This document shows, in pieces, positions 7,949 to 17,399 of a stretch of 36,562 bases of DNA. The notes under the pieces were generated by a model that searched no databases, was not told the origin of the DNA, and saw only the letters and a program-made list of their open reading frames with translations. The position numbers and the translations under genes were made by a program. Positions within the stretch are counted from its first letter, which is position 1; every line of letters begins with the position of its first letter. Source of the DNA: Oceanispirochaeta sp. M1 (lineage in GTDB: Bacteria; Spirochaetota; Spirochaetia; DSM-2461); the NCBI RefSeq assembly GCF_003346715.1, contig NZ_QQPQ01000046.1, positions 1 through 36,562 of the forward strand, given 5' to 3'.

Positions 7949-9332
7949 ACTTAAAACTGAAGATTATAAATATGGATTCAGCTACCCCGAACGTTCTGTT
8001 TTCAAGACAAGAAAAGGATTGGATGAAGATATCGTCCGCCAGATAAGTGCTCATAAGGGAGAACCCGAGTGGATGCTGGAGTTCCGCCTGAAATCACTGG
8101 AGGCATTTCGAAGACAATCCATGCCCAACTGGGGTGCCGATCTTTCTGGCATCAACTTTGAAGATATCTACTACTACATCAAACCGACAGAGGAGCAGTC
8201 CCGAAGCTGGGATGATGTTCCCGATGACATAAAAGAGACCTTCGACAGGATTGGAATTCCCGAAGCAGAAAGAAAATTCCTTGCCGGTGTGGGAGCCCAG
8301 TACGACTCGGAAGTTGTATATCATAACCTGAAGGAACACCTTGAAGAACAGGGTGTTATTTTCTGTGATCCTGAGACAGCGATCAGGGAGCACAGCGAGA
8401 TTGTTCGTGAGCATTTCGGAACAGTCATCCCCTACGGCGATAACAAATTTGCCTCTCTCAACTCCGCAGTATGGTCAGGAGGGAGCTTCGTCTACGTGCC
8501 AAAGGGTGTCCATGTGGATATTCCACTGCAGGCTTATTTCAGGATTAATTCCAAGAACTTCGGACAATTTGAACGGACCCTGATCATTGCTGAAGAAGGG
8601 AGCTTTGTTCACTACATCGAGGGCTGTACGGCTCCCACCTTCAGCACAGACTCACTCCACTCGGCAGTTGTAGAAATTATTGCCAAGAAGGATGCCCGGG
8701 TACGCTACTCCACAATTCAGAACTGGTCTACCAATGTGTACAATCTGGTAACCAAACGTGCCCATGCCTATGAGGGAGCTACGGTTGAATGGGTTGATGG
8801 AAATCTGGGAAGCAAGAAAACCATGAAGTACCCTTCCGTATTTTTACTGGGAGAGAGGGCTCATGGAGAGATTCTCTCCATCGCGTTTGCAGGAAAGGAT
8901 CAGCAACAGGATACCGGTGGAAAGATCATTCATGCAGCGGACAACACAACAAGTGTGATCACATCCAAGTCCATCAGTAAGGATGGCGGGTCATCGGCCT
9001 ATAGAGGGCTGATAAAGACAAAGCCCGGAGTCAAAAATGTGAGGTCATCTGTGGTCTGTGATGCATTGATTCTGGATGAAGATTCACAGAGTCACACCTA
9101 CCCTTATATGGAGATCAGTACCGACCAGGCCAGCATAGAACACGAAGCAAGGGTGAGCAGGATAAGCGAATCCCAGCTCTTCTATCTTATGAGCAGGGGC
9201 CTCAATGAAGAGGAGGCGTCAATGATGATCGTCAACGGATTTATTGATCCCCTGGTGAAGCAGCTTCCCATGGAATATGCGGTGGAACTCAACCGTTTGA
9301 TTGAACTGGAAATGGAAGGCTCCGTAGGCTGA
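7941..9332 (+). CDS. sufB: SufB, Fe-S scaffold subunit
   Basis: SufB is the scaffold on which the nascent Fe-S cluster is assembled in the SufBC2D complex. The protein from ATG 7941 has 463 residues. Conserved features include [13 protein letters not shown], the IEGCTAP block, [12 protein letters not shown] and the [11 protein letters not shown] segment; the Cys and Glu in the last two match the cluster-site residues known in E. coli SufB. The frame is open further upstream, but 7941 is preferred. It has a strong GAGGGAGG site just ahead, starts with the typical MAELK, and overlaps the sufC stop by eight bases. A 35-base gap leads to sufD. Confidence 0.97.
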   Translation: MAELKTEDYKYGFSYPERSVFKTRKGLDEDIVRQISAHKGEPEWMLEFRLKSLEAFRRQSMPNWGADLSGINFEDIYYYIKPTEEQSRSWDDVPDDIKETFDRIGIPEAERKFLAGVGAQYDSEVVYHNLKEHLEEQGVIFCDPETAIREHSEIVREHFGTVIPYGDNKFASLNSAVWSGGSFVYVPKGVHVDIPLQAYFRINSKNFGQFERTLIIAEEGSFVHYIEGCTAPTFSTDSLHSAVVEIIAKKDARVRYSTIQNWSTNVYNLVTKRAHAYEGATVEWVDGNLGSKKTMKYPSVFLLGERAHGEILSIAFAGKDQQQDTGGKIIHAADNTTSVITSKSISKDGGSSAYRGLIKTKPGVKNVRSSVVCDALILDEDSQSHTYPYMEISTDQASIEHEARVSRISESQLFYLMSRGLNEEEASMMIVNGFIDPLVKQLPMEYAVELNRLIELEMEGSVG

Positions 9333-9367
9333 TACAGCGCGGTTCGTGTCCGTAAAGAGGAAAAAAA

Positions 9368-10579
9368 ATGAAAACTTATACCGAAACAGCTGCTGCTGTT
9401 CTAAAAAATATGAACTGGCCTGACAAAAAAGTTGAGATATGGAGACGGACTCCAGTCCGTTTGCTGGACCCCATCAGCTTCTCAGAAGGAGTAGATGAAA
9501 ATTCTTTTGATGCAAACCAGGCTGTTCTCCTCCCTTTTAAGGAGAAAAGCGCTCATCTCCATTATGCAGGTTCGAAAATGATATCAGGGGTAATCTCAAC
9601 ACAGGAGGGACTGCCGGAAATTCTCTCTCCCACACTGGGAGTCAGCCGATATCCGGAGCAGAAGGATTTCTTCTTCCCCGGAGAATGGGCCGACCGATTT
9701 GAAGCCTGGAATGACAGCGCCGCAACCAACTCTGTATTTCTTAATTTCCCTGAAGGGAAGATTCTGAAACAGCCCTTTGTCCTCCAGCTGGACAGCCTTT
9801 CCCGGAATCGCTACTCCGCTCCAAGGATATTTATCAGAATAGGAGAAGGATGGGAGGGGAAAATCTTTATTGCAACAAACGGTTCAGGAAAAGAAAAAGA
9901 ACTGGTAAATGCATCACTGAGAGTATGGGCCGGAGAAGGCAGTCACAGTGAAATAGTGGAGATACAGACATTGGGACGGGAGAGCCGTCTGGTTCAGAAT
10001 ACAATTGTAAGATTGGAACGGGATTCCAGGGTCACACACAGCCAGATACAGCTGGGAGCTGCAGCAGTAAAAGGTAATGCAGCATTTCGCTTGGCAGGAG
10101 TAGGTGCAGAGCTGCAGGCCGGAGGGATATTCACTTCCGGAAAGGATCAGCATAAGGATCTAAGACTGGAACAGAAACACATCGCCCCGCATACTTCAAG
10201 CAGAGCTCTTTACAAGGGCGCCGTCAGCCATAGAGGACGCTCAGTCTTTCAGGGGATGATAAAGGTCGAACATGAAGCCAGGGGCACCGACGCCTACCTG
10301 AGCAATAAAAACCTTATACTGAACAAGGGTGCCAGAGCCGATGCAATTCCCGGTTTAAAGATCCTCACAGATGATGTAAAATGTTCCCATGGTTCCACAA
10401 CAGGAAAACTGGACCCCTCACAGATTTTTTATCTGATGAGCAGGGGAATCAGCCGCAGCGAAGCCGTAAAGATGCTGACAGAAGGGATGTTCCAAGAGAT
10501 CATCATCAGGCATCCAGAGCTTCCATCAGACTGGTTGAAAGAGCAGATAGCCCGTAGCCTGGAACCGGGAGAACTGTAA
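9368..10579 (+). CDS. sufD: SufD, Fe-S scaffold partner
   Basis: SufD is the paralogue of SufB that completes the SufBC2D scaffold. The 403-residue protein has the divergent N-terminus usual for SufD and a conserved C-terminal half: KHIAPHTSSRALYKGAV, a QGMIKVEHEARGTDAY segment and KCSHGSTTGKLD. The last contains the His equivalent to the residue implicated in cluster formation in E. coli. FYLMSRGISRSEA near the end is shared with SufB, reflecting common origin. A GAGGAAA site precedes the ATG. The stop is followed two bases later by the sufS start. Confidence 0.95.
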   Translation: MKTYTETAAAVLKNMNWPDKKVEIWRRTPVRLLDPISFSEGVDENSFDANQAVLLPFKEKSAHLHYAGSKMISGVISTQEGLPEILSPTLGVSRYPEQKDFFFPGEWADRFEAWNDSAATNSVFLNFPEGKILKQPFVLQLDSLSRNRYSAPRIFIRIGEGWEGKIFIATNGSGKEKELVNASLRVWAGEGSHSEIVEIQTLGRESRLVQNTIVRLERDSRVTHSQIQLGAAAVKGNAAFRLAGVGAELQAGGIFTSGKDQHKDLRLEQKHIAPHTSSRALYKGAVSHRGRSVFQGMIKVEHEARGTDAYLSNKNLILNKGARADAIPGLKILTDDVKCSHGSTTGKLDPSQIFYLMSRGISRSEAVKMLTEGMFQEIIIRHPELPSDWLKEQIARSLEPGEL

Positions 10580-10581
10580 GA

Positions 10582-11793
10582 TTGAAGCGCTTGATTGAAA
10601 ATGCCTACTCAGAATTTCCCATCCTCAGGGACAACAGGGATTATATCTATCTGGATAATGCGGCAACGACTCAGAAACCCCAGTCCGTACTTGATGCTAT
10701 ACAGGATTATTACACGGGATGCAACTCAAATGTTTATAGAGCCATTCACCGCTGGGGAGAAGAATCTACAAGACGGTATGAGTTGGCAAGACAGAAGACA
10801 GCATCTTTAATCAATGCCGAATCTCCTGAGCAGGTGATATTTACATCAGGAACAACCGACAGCATTAATTTGGCGGCAACCACTCTTTGCAGACTTCTGA
10901 TAGAAGAGGGGGATGAGATTATCCTGAGCGAGATGGAACACCACAGCAACCTTGTTCCCTGGCAGATACAGGCTGAATACTCGGGAGCAGTGCTTAAGTT
11001 TATTCCTGTGACAGAAGAGGGAGAACTTGACCTTGAGGCCCTCGAAAAACTATGGAGCCCCAGAACAAAACTCCTATCCCTGACTCAAATGTCGAATGTT
11101 CTCGGAACAGTAAATCCAGTCAAAAAGATCATTGCCCAGGCACACAGCCGTGGTGTCAAAGTTCTTATCGATGCGGCTCAGAGTGTCCCTCATATGAGGG
11201 TGGATGTTCAGGATCTGGACTGTGATTTACTGGCATTTTCAGGTCATAAAATGTATGGCCCCACGGGTATCGGTGTTCTCTATGGAAAAAAAGACCTCCT
11301 TAATAAACTGCCTCCCTTCCGGGGCGGCGGTGAGATGATCCGATCCGTATACCTTGACCACAGTGAATGGAATATCCTTCCTCATAAATTTGAAGCGGGA
11401 ACACCTAATATTGCCGGAGCCATCGCCCTGGGAGCAGCCGTGGATTACATAAACAGCTGGGGAATGGATGAAATAGAGAAGAGAGAAGCTATTCTCACAG
11501 ACAAACTGATACAGGGCATCGACAGTCTAAAGGATTACAAGCTCTACGGGCGTGCCCGTAAACGGGGTGGAATCGCCGCATTTACCAGAGAAGGCAGCCA
11601 CTCTCATGATCTGACGCAGTACCTGGATTCCTGTGGATTTGCCCTGAGAGCCGGTCACCACTGTGCCCATCCTCTGGCTCGTAAATTGAATGCACTGTCC
11701 ACTACAAGGGCCTCAATTTCTTTCTACAATACAGAAGATGAAATAGATAATCTGATTAAAACTCTGGAACAGGCCGGAGACCATTTACTTTAA
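10582..11793 (+). CDS. sufS: SufS cysteine desulfurase
   Basis: SufS is a group II PLP-dependent cysteine desulfurase that takes sulfur from cysteine as a persulfide for SufU and the SufBCD scaffold. The PLP lysine is Lys223 in SGHKMYGPTG. The cofactor-contacting Asp197 and Gln200 lie in LIDAAQS. The active-site Cys361 sits in RAGHHCAHPL, the tight loop typical of group II. The length is 403 residues. The start is TTG at 10582, two bases after sufD, agreeing with the usual N-terminus before YIYLDNAATTQ. No terminator is visible after the stop. Confidence 0.96.
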   Translation: MKRLIENAYSEFPILRDNRDYIYLDNAATTQKPQSVLDAIQDYYTGCNSNVYRAIHRWGEESTRRYELARQKTASLINAESPEQVIFTSGTTDSINLAATTLCRLLIEEGDEIILSEMEHHSNLVPWQIQAEYSGAVLKFIPVTEEGELDLEALEKLWSPRTKLLSLTQMSNVLGTVNPVKKIIAQAHSRGVKVLIDAAQSVPHMRVDVQDLDCDLLAFSGHKMYGPTGIGVLYGKKDLLNKLPPFRGGGEMIRSVYLDHSEWNILPHKFEAGTPNIAGAIALGAAVDYINSWGMDEIEKREAILTDKLIQGIDSLKDYKLYGRARKRGGIAAFTREGSHSHDLTQYLDSCGFALRAGHHCAHPLARKLNALSTTRASISFYNTEDEIDNLIKTLEQAGDHLL

Positions 11794-11908
11794 TAGCACT
11801 TACAGCCATCTAACTTCCCTCAATGTAAAATCTATGTAAAACAGAGCTCGATCCTGATTTTTTTTAAGTGAAATAATGAAAACAGTAGTATATTAACTGG
11901 CAGAGAGG

Positions 11909-11988
11909 GGAATATTGCATATTTTTTTGGAATATTGTATCAATACGATTCGAATATGATTTATGTTTACAGATCGATACAATTCCCC
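11909..11988. repeat. repeated GGAATATTG elements before the receiver gene
   Basis: The gap between sufS and the receiver gene is about 240 bases and AT-rich. GGAATATTGCAT (11909-11920) and GGAATATTGTAT (11929-11940) are direct repeats exactly 20 bases apart, two helical turns. GATACAATTCCCC (11976-11988) is a near inverted copy lacking two bases. This spacing suggests binding sites for a dimeric or oligomeric regulator. A promoter cannot be fixed here with confidence; AT-rich hexamers around 12011-12025 are candidates. No intrinsic terminator for suf is seen. Confidence 0.45.
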
Positions 11989-12035
11989 CTGATCATTTAT
12001 TTAAAAAATGTATTAAAATAATATTGGAGACTTTG

Positions 12036-12401
12036 ATGACGGAGAAAACAATTCTTATTGTCGAGGACGAGCCGATTATAGGAATGGAACTTCAGGAATC
12101 TCTTGAAAACGCCGGGTACAGGATACCCGATGTAGTTAGAAATGCAGACAGCGTAATGTCAGCAGTGATCAAGCACAAACCGGATTTAATTATCATGGAT
12201 ATTTACCTGAAAAGTTTTATTGACGGCATAGATGCTGCTCAGAGAGTTAGGATGATGAATGATACTCCCATCATTTTTCTTACAGCCTATCCCAATGAAT
12301 CCATCAGACGAAAGGCCATGATCATTAAACCGGCAGCCTATCTTCTGAAGCCGATCCAGGATGAAGCACTCCTGAAAGAGATAAAAAAAGTATTTGGATA
12401 A
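12036..12401 (+). CDS. stand-alone response regulator receiver protein
   Basis: The 121-residue protein is a single CheY-like receiver domain with no output domain. The acidic pocket EDE lies at 10-12. The phosphoacceptor is Asp55 in IIMDIYL, the switch Thr is Thr83 in FLTAY, and the conserved Lys is Lys105 in LLKPI, so it should be phosphorylatable. The start at ATG 12036 is chosen over TTG 12024 because GGAGA lies five bases upstream of it. Fourteen bases separate it from sufU. No histidine kinase gene is in the window. A signalling link to Fe-S assembly is suggested only by its position between sufS and sufU. Confidence 0.9.
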   Translation: MTEKTILIVEDEPIIGMELQESLENAGYRIPDVVRNADSVMSAVIKHKPDLIIMDIYLKSFIDGIDAAQRVRMMNDTPIIFLTAYPNESIRRKAMIIKPAAYLLKPIQDEALLKEIKKVFG

Positions 12402-12415
12402 AAATAGAGAAACAT

Positions 12416-12850
12416 ATGCAGTTTGATGATTTATATAGAGAGATGATTCAAGATCATTACCGACATCCCCGGAATAAAGTAAGTCTCAGCCCTGAGGAGC
12501 AGGGAGCCGTTCTGGACAATCCCTCCTGCGGTGACAGAGTAGCCCTTAAAATTGACTGGGATGAGAATGACAAAATCACCGGAATAAGCTTTGACGGCGA
12601 AGGCTGTTCAATATCCATGGCATCGGCCTCCATGCTGACCGAGATTCTCTCGGGGAAAAGCAGGGAGGAAGCCCTGGAAACGGCCTCAAAGATTCACAGA
12701 ATATTCAGAGGAGAAGAAGCTGTAGAAGAGCTTGAAAACTATGGTGATATTATTTCACTTCAGGGACTTGTTCAATTTCCGGTTCGCCTGAAATGCGCGA
12801 CTCTGGCCTGGCAGACTCTGGACCTTCTCCTTAAAGCAGAGTCCTCCTGA
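12416..12850 (+). CDS. sufU: SufU sulfur-relay protein
   Basis: The 144-residue protein belongs to the IscU/SufU family and is most like SufU, which accepts persulfide sulfur from SufS with the help of a zinc site. The three conserved Cys are present: Cys38 in NPSCGD, Cys64 in GEGCSIS and Cys127 in RLKCATLAW, with Asp40 in the first motif. The extra stretch before the third Cys (about residues 93-120) is the insertion typical of SufU compared with IscU. It is separated from the main suf operon by the receiver gene and a long leader, so it may be regulated differently. Confidence 0.93.
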   Translation: MQFDDLYREMIQDHYRHPRNKVSLSPEEQGAVLDNPSCGDRVALKIDWDENDKITGISFDGEGCSISMASASMLTEILSGKSREEALETASKIHRIFRGEEAVEELENYGDIISLQGLVQFPVRLKCATLAWQTLDLLLKAESS

Positions 12851-12888
12851 CAACTCTTACCATCTCCCTCCTTATCGCAGCGGGAGTT

Positions 12889-14277
12889 ATGGGAGCTCTC
12901 TCCTTTGTTCTACTCCCTCTGGCCATCCGCTTTATCCTGACCCCCATACTCCTTAAAAAAGAGACAAAAAAAAGATTTGAGTGGTCCGATAAGCTCAGCC
13001 TGGAACGCTCTCAGATAATGAAGCCCATCCTGAAAAAGAGACTGATGTCTTCAGAGCGAATGAATCCGGTAGGTGATATCAAAGCAATGCTGGAAGTGGT
13101 GGCTCCCCCGGACTCAGAAGGTACGGTCCGCCTCAATTTTACGGCACTCCGTTTTCTTGAAATATCTCTGATGGCCTATGAAGATGCCTTCCGCCTGCAG
13201 GAAAAAAGCAGAATGCTCCGTTATTTCCTCAACAGAAGAATACGCTGGTACAGACCCTTTTACCGGGGATATAGGGTCGGACAGCATATAAATCAGTTCA
13301 GAATTATACGTTTCCTGAACCGAAAGGGTGTCTTTACACAGCTTCTCCGTCTTGCACTCGTTCCCCTGCTGGGAATACCGGGAATTCTGTTCTACAGTAT
13401 CCGCAGTATATTTCTCAGAATTTTCTGGGAAGGTTTTATCAGATGGTTTTATCTCAGTTTCCTGTTCCGTGCATCCCAGTACATCCTCTACCTTTACGGC
13501 GGAATCTGTCCTGAAATAGAAGAGAGAAGAGCTAAATTTTCAAAAAATGAAATCATCCGGAAATACCGACATTACGATAGAGAACTGACAATCATGCCCA
13601 GCGTAGAAGGCAGAGAGGACGTACTGAGACTCATGGTGGAAGAATACAGCAGAATCATGATTCAGTCGGGGCTTACCCCTGATGAAAAGTATAATCTGAG
13701 GCCCGATGCTGATAAAAAAAGGGTCAAATTCAAAGGCAGGATGAGCGGATTTTTCCGAAAAACGATCTCTGCCATTAACAGCGAGTTTTCAAGTACTCAG
13801 GAGACGGTGCCCATTAAGGATATCCTTATCAGGATGTGCGAGACCATGCCCGGCCTCTACTATCCGGGAAAAGAGACTCCCCATGAGAGTTACCGGATCA
13901 ATCAGATGATTGCAGCCTCTTACAAACTCAGTATTATTGCCCTGGGAGCTGTCTATTCCAATGCACCGGGAAGCCGGATCGCACTTGAAAAAGTATCTGT
14001 TGATCTGTTCAGAAAGGTAAGAGACTTCAGCAGACAGCCCCTTATGACACTGTTAAAATCCAAGGGAATGGATTCCTGGAGAAGCATCCGCCCTGTCCTG
14101 AAAGCCAGGCAGCTTCTTAAACTGCGAAAGGCCAGCCCCACAGCCGTTGCCGGGCTTGGATTCCCTCTCTTCGGAAGGATTCTGCAGGACAAGGGAAAAG
14201 AGATTCTCCTCCATAGAATCGGAAGAGCCCTGATTCGCTACACGGTTCTGGAAGAGAAGGAAATGCCCGAACCCTAA
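12889..14277 (+). CDS. unrecognised membrane protein
   Basis: I do not recognise a family for this 462-residue protein. Residues 1-24 form a hydrophobic segment, and 151-178 and 183-204 form two more, each followed by basic residues. The rest is rich in Arg, Lys and Glu and probably cytoplasmic. The ATG at 12889 has a GGGAG only two bases away, which is too close. The frame is open upstream to a stop at 12832-12834 and stays hydrophobic, so a CTG start at 12847, overlapping the sufU stop as CTGA, would give a longer first helix. The ATG is kept as the conservative start. The gene directly follows sufU and ends in a four-base overlap with the convergent hydroxylase-family gene. Confidence 0.7.
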   Translation: MGALSFVLLPLAIRFILTPILLKKETKKRFEWSDKLSLERSQIMKPILKKRLMSSERMNPVGDIKAMLEVVAPPDSEGTVRLNFTALRFLEISLMAYEDAFRLQEKSRMLRYFLNRRIRWYRPFYRGYRVGQHINQFRIIRFLNRKGVFTQLLRLALVPLLGIPGILFYSIRSIFLRIFWEGFIRWFYLSFLFRASQYILYLYGGICPEIEERRAKFSKNEIIRKYRHYDRELTIMPSVEGREDVLRLMVEEYSRIMIQSGLTPDEKYNLRPDADKKRVKFKGRMSGFFRKTISAINSEFSSTQETVPIKDILIRMCETMPGLYYPGKETPHESYRINQMIAASYKLSIIALGAVYSNAPGSRIALEKVSVDLFRKVRDFSRQPLMTLLKSKGMDSWRSIRPVLKARQLLKLRKASPTAVAGLGFPLFGRILQDKGKEILLHRIGRALIRYTVLEEKEMPEP

Positions 14278-15098
14278 GAACCCTGTTTCCCTATTCCTTT
14301 TATTGAATAGGCCTGCCCTTTCCCGTCGAATGGCATAAGAAGACATTTAATCAATGATCTCTCTTCCAAATTTCTGTAACTTGAAATTCCCAATTTAAAG
14401 ACAGTCTGATCCTGTACAGGATCTTTTCTATATGTACCGAAAAGATGATCCCAGAGGCTGAGACAGAACCCGAAGTTCCGATTGGTCTCCCGCAGGCGGA
14501 CAGAGTGGTGGATTCTATGCATATCTGGTGTGACAATAAAGAATCTCAGGACTCTGTCTGTTCCCGAAGGAAGGATAATACAGGCATGGTTGAACATAGC
14601 ACACCCATTTAATAAGAGTTCAAATAGAATTACCGCATCTGCAGAAATACCGAACATAAATATTGTTCCGATCTTAATCCCCAGGGAGAGTGCAATCTCA
14701 ATGGGATGAAAGCGGATTGCCGATGTAACATTAAGAGTACTGTCTGCATGATGAACCTTATGAAGCTGCCAGAAGAGAGGAACAGAATGAAACATGAGGT
14801 GCTGAAAATAGATAACAAGATCCAGGATGACTATTGAAAGGACAAACCTCAGACCGTTGTGCATCTTAATACTGAGGAGCAGACCGGCTCCGGTACCCGC
14901 GGCTCCTGCAGTCTCAACCGCTACCGCCGCTGCAGCCGCAGAAAAAGGAATCAGTGACATTAGAAGAGAATTCAGTACCGACAGGGAAAGATTACAGACC
15001 CTGTTCTTTAACAGCCGCCCCTGAGATCTCCTGGGAAAAACAGTTTCCCACACCATAAACAGAGCAAGCAGGCCCAAAAATATGTATAAACGGATCAT
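14274..15098 (-). CDS. fatty acid hydroxylase / sterol desaturase family protein
   Basis: The 274-residue membrane protein has the eight-or-more histidine pattern of the fatty acid hydroxylase superfamily, di-iron enzymes that hydroxylate or desaturate lipids using oxygen. His boxes are QHLMFH (His100, His104), HKVHH (113, 116, 117), RFHP (131), FNHA (171) and HRIHH (194, 197, 198), with LWDHLFGTY after the last. Several hydrophobic helices lie before and between the boxes. The substrate cannot be told; bacterial members act on sterols, ether lipids or carotenoids. An oxygen-dependent enzyme fits an aerobic or facultative spirochaete. It is convergent with the preceding gene and divergent from the metallophosphatase fusion, with only 57 bases for both promoters. 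Confidence 0.85.
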   Translation of the reverse strand: MIRLYIFLGLLALFMVWETVFPRRSQGRLLKNRVCNLSLSVLNSLLMSLIPFSAAAAAVAVETAGAAGTGAGLLLSIKMHNGLRFVLSIVILDLVIYFQHLMFHSVPLFWQLHKVHHADSTLNVTSAIRFHPIEIALSLGIKIGTIFMFGISADAVILFELLLNGCAMFNHACIILPSGTDRVLRFFIVTPDMHRIHHSVRLRETNRNFGFCLSLWDHLFGTYRKDPVQDQTVFKLGISSYRNLEERSLIKCLLMPFDGKGQAYSIKGIGKQGS

Positions 15099-15155
15099 TA
15101 TTTTACAGTTCTCCTATTCCCATGGTCACAGTATTTATCTAAAATCCAGATTAAG

Positions 15156-16532
15156 ATGAAGTCACTGAAAATCGGCCATATAACAGATATCCATTTCCGC
15201 CATTATACTCCCGGTTCTTCTCATAAGCAAAAAAACCGCAGCAGAGAAATGCTCAAGGTTCTTGAAAAAGCCCTGAATGTTCTCAAAAAAGAAAAAATCG
15301 ATATACTGGTTATCACAGGTGATATCATCGATACACCGGGAGTAGTTCTTAAGCACAACAACTACTATATGGACCTCTCCACCCCGTTCAAACAACTTAT
15401 CAGAAAAGACTATCTGACAATACGCTCCATCCTGGATCATTCAGGAATTCCCTGGATTGTGATTCCGGGAAATAAGGACGAACCGGAACTCTACACAGAA
15501 CTCTGGGGAGATCAGCCTCTGGTCAGAGACTTCAAGGGTTATCGTTTTGTCTCCTTTCATGACAGACAGTGGGACGGCGGTCAGCCCCGTCGCTTCGACA
15601 GAGAAAGAAGGCTTATGGAGGCTCAGCTTGCCGATCCTGACAGCCCGCCGCAGATTCACCTTCAGCACTTTGTCAGCACCCCTTCGGAGCAGATAAAACT
15701 GAAGCATGTCTATAAGGAAGCGGACAACCTGAGAAAGATGTGCCGGGACTCGGGCAATGTGGTTCTCAGTCTATCAGGACATTACCATCCGGGAATCAAA
15801 AGCTATAGAGAGGAAAAGACCACATGGATCTCCGGACCTGCCTTTTGCGCTATCCCCCATCCTGTTCTCATTCATGAACTGGAAGGGAATGCCCTGCAGA
15901 AGACCAGTCGTCTGGAAATTCAGAAAAAAAGTATACACAAGGGAAAACCAGCGGTTTTTATGGACAGGGATGGTGTTATCGCCACCCAGTCTTCCTACAC
16001 GACAGGCCCCGAAGAGATGAAACTGATCCCCGGAGCGGGAGAGGCCATACTCAAACTCAGAAAAGCAGGATTTGCCGTGGTGATCAACACAAATCAATCC
16101 TGTATCGGTCTTGGCTATGTACCTGAATCGGTGGTTCTCCTCAACCATGAATATATGTGTCATCTCCTTGTGAATGAGACAGGGGATATAGAAAGCCAGC
16201 CCGATGCCATCTACTTCAGCAGCGGTGCCGGGAATCTGGCAGTTCACCCCGACTACACTGATACTACGGTAACAAAGCCCTCACCAGAACTTCTGCACAA
16301 GGCATGCTCACTCCTCGGTCTGAGCATGAAAAACTGCTGGATGATAGGTGACCGGGAAGGAGATCTCCGCTGTGCTCTGAACGGTAGAGTAAAACCCCTT
16401 CTTGTAAGGACAGGAGACGGCAATATTACTGAAGAAAATATCGATCAGGGAATTTATAGAGATTTAGTAGTTAAAAACAACATTCTTGAAGCAGCCGAAT
16501 TTATTATAAACAACAGCGGTTCAGCAAAGTAA
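15156..16532 (+). CDS. metallophosphoesterase-HAD phosphatase fusion protein
   Basis: This 458-residue protein joins two phosphatase folds. Residues 1-250 are calcineurin-like: Asp11 and His13 in TDIH, Gly55-Asp56 in ITGDIID, GNKD at 105-108, His171 and GHYH at 208-211. The usual GNH motif has Lys107 in place of His, which may change activity or metal use. Residues 264-458 are a HAD domain of the HisB-N/GmhB type: DRDGV with Asp270 and Asp272, NTNQS (311-315), Lys374 in KPSPELL and GDREGD (398-403). The Cys-rich zinc loop of GmhB is missing. The HAD half probably removes phosphate from a small sugar phosphate or histidinol-type substrate; the first half's substrate is unknown. No frame interruption is seen at the junction. 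Confidence 0.85.
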   Translation: MKSLKIGHITDIHFRHYTPGSSHKQKNRSREMLKVLEKALNVLKKEKIDILVITGDIIDTPGVVLKHNNYYMDLSTPFKQLIRKDYLTIRSILDHSGIPWIVIPGNKDEPELYTELWGDQPLVRDFKGYRFVSFHDRQWDGGQPRRFDRERRLMEAQLADPDSPPQIHLQHFVSTPSEQIKLKHVYKEADNLRKMCRDSGNVVLSLSGHYHPGIKSYREEKTTWISGPAFCAIPHPVLIHELEGNALQKTSRLEIQKKSIHKGKPAVFMDRDGVIATQSSYTTGPEEMKLIPGAGEAILKLRKAGFAVVINTNQSCIGLGYVPESVVLLNHEYMCHLLVNETGDIESQPDAIYFSSGAGNLAVHPDYTDTTVTKPSPELLHKACSLLGLSMKNCWMIGDREGDLRCALNGRVKPLLVRTGDGNITEENIDQGIYRDLVVKNNILEAAEFIINNSGSAK

Positions 16533-16664
16533 CAAAGATTCTGTAAAAAAATAGATTCATCCTTTTCTCATGTCATTCTAACTTTTTTTAGCTTGTCTCC
16601 ATAAATAAACGGGTTTACTCTTAAAGTCCAAACAAAAACAAATTCACCCGGGAGAGACAAATTA

Positions 16665-17294
16665 ATGAAAAAAGTAATCCTTATTATCATCTGTTTATCA
16701 GTCGTTTTTACAACCAGCATTTTTGCTGATTCCATGAAATTCAAAGCCAGCTATGGCGACTGGAAAGTATCATCCTATCAGATTACATCTGATTCAGAAT
16801 CAAGTATGGCAAAAATCAACGTCTATGCTCCACAGAACGGCACAATGGTCTATGAATTCAAAGCCCGCTATTTAGACGGACTTCAAGATGGACACGGCGG
16901 ATTCGGATTACATGTATTTGTCGATAAGCCTGCTCCTGCTAAAGCTTGGGGAGAGGGAGAATCTTACCTTTTATGGATTAACTATGATGAAAACCCTACG
17001 AGTTCAAGCACTCCTAAAGGTCTTAGTGCCCAGATTTACAAGAGTGATAACAATTACAGAATGAATTTAGTTGAGAGTGTTTCTCTTGCATCAATTGAGC
17101 CTATGATTGAAAAGAGTATGAACTATGCCCTTCCGGTAAAACTGGTTATTGATGGAAAAACAGGAATGGCTAAAATATATGATCCCTTTAAAGAAGATTA
17201 TGCTTATACCTTCCCTCTAAGTTCCGATACTCCTCTGAAGGGAAACTATGTATCTGTCAGAACTAACAGCCTCGCAGTAGCCTTCACACAATAA
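16665..17294 (+). CDS. exported protein of unknown function
   Basis: The 209-residue protein begins with a clear signal peptide (MKK, a hydrophobic core, then IFA before DSM), so cleavage near residue 21 and release to the periplasm are expected. There is no lipobox. The mature part is rich in Tyr, Gly and beta-type segments, with alternating patterns such as YEFKARY, GFGLHVFV and YLLWINY, compatible with an all-beta lectin-like or LamG-like sandwich, but I cannot name a family. A GGGAGAG site precedes the ATG. It is a single-gene unit: 132 bases of intergenic DNA lie before it and a strong terminator follows. Confidence 0.8.
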   Translation: MKKVILIIICLSVVFTTSIFADSMKFKASYGDWKVSSYQITSDSESSMAKINVYAPQNGTMVYEFKARYLDGLQDGHGGFGLHVFVDKPAPAKAWGEGESYLLWINYDENPTSSSTPKGLSAQIYKSDNNYRMNLVESVSLASIEPMIEKSMNYALPVKLVIDGKTGMAKIYDPFKEDYAYTFPLSSDTPLKGNYVSVRTNSLAVAFTQ

Positions 17295-17316
17295 TCATAC
17301 TAAAACTGAGAACACA

Positions 17317-17344
17317 GGCCGGACGCAGTTCCGGCCTTTTTTTT
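17317..17344 (+). terminator. intrinsic terminator after the exported protein
   Basis: A seven-pair GC stem (GGCCGGA with TCCGGCC, loop CGCAGT) is followed by eight T residues. It lies 22 bases after the stop codon. Confidence 0.92.
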
Positions 17345-17399
17345 ATCTTCACTTAAGTATTAAAATGAACTGAATTCATAGAGCCGGGAGAATCTAAAT

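Noticed and set aside
11843-11868. T-rich stretch after sufS as an intrinsic terminator
   Set aside because: I could not pair more than three or four bases before the T run.
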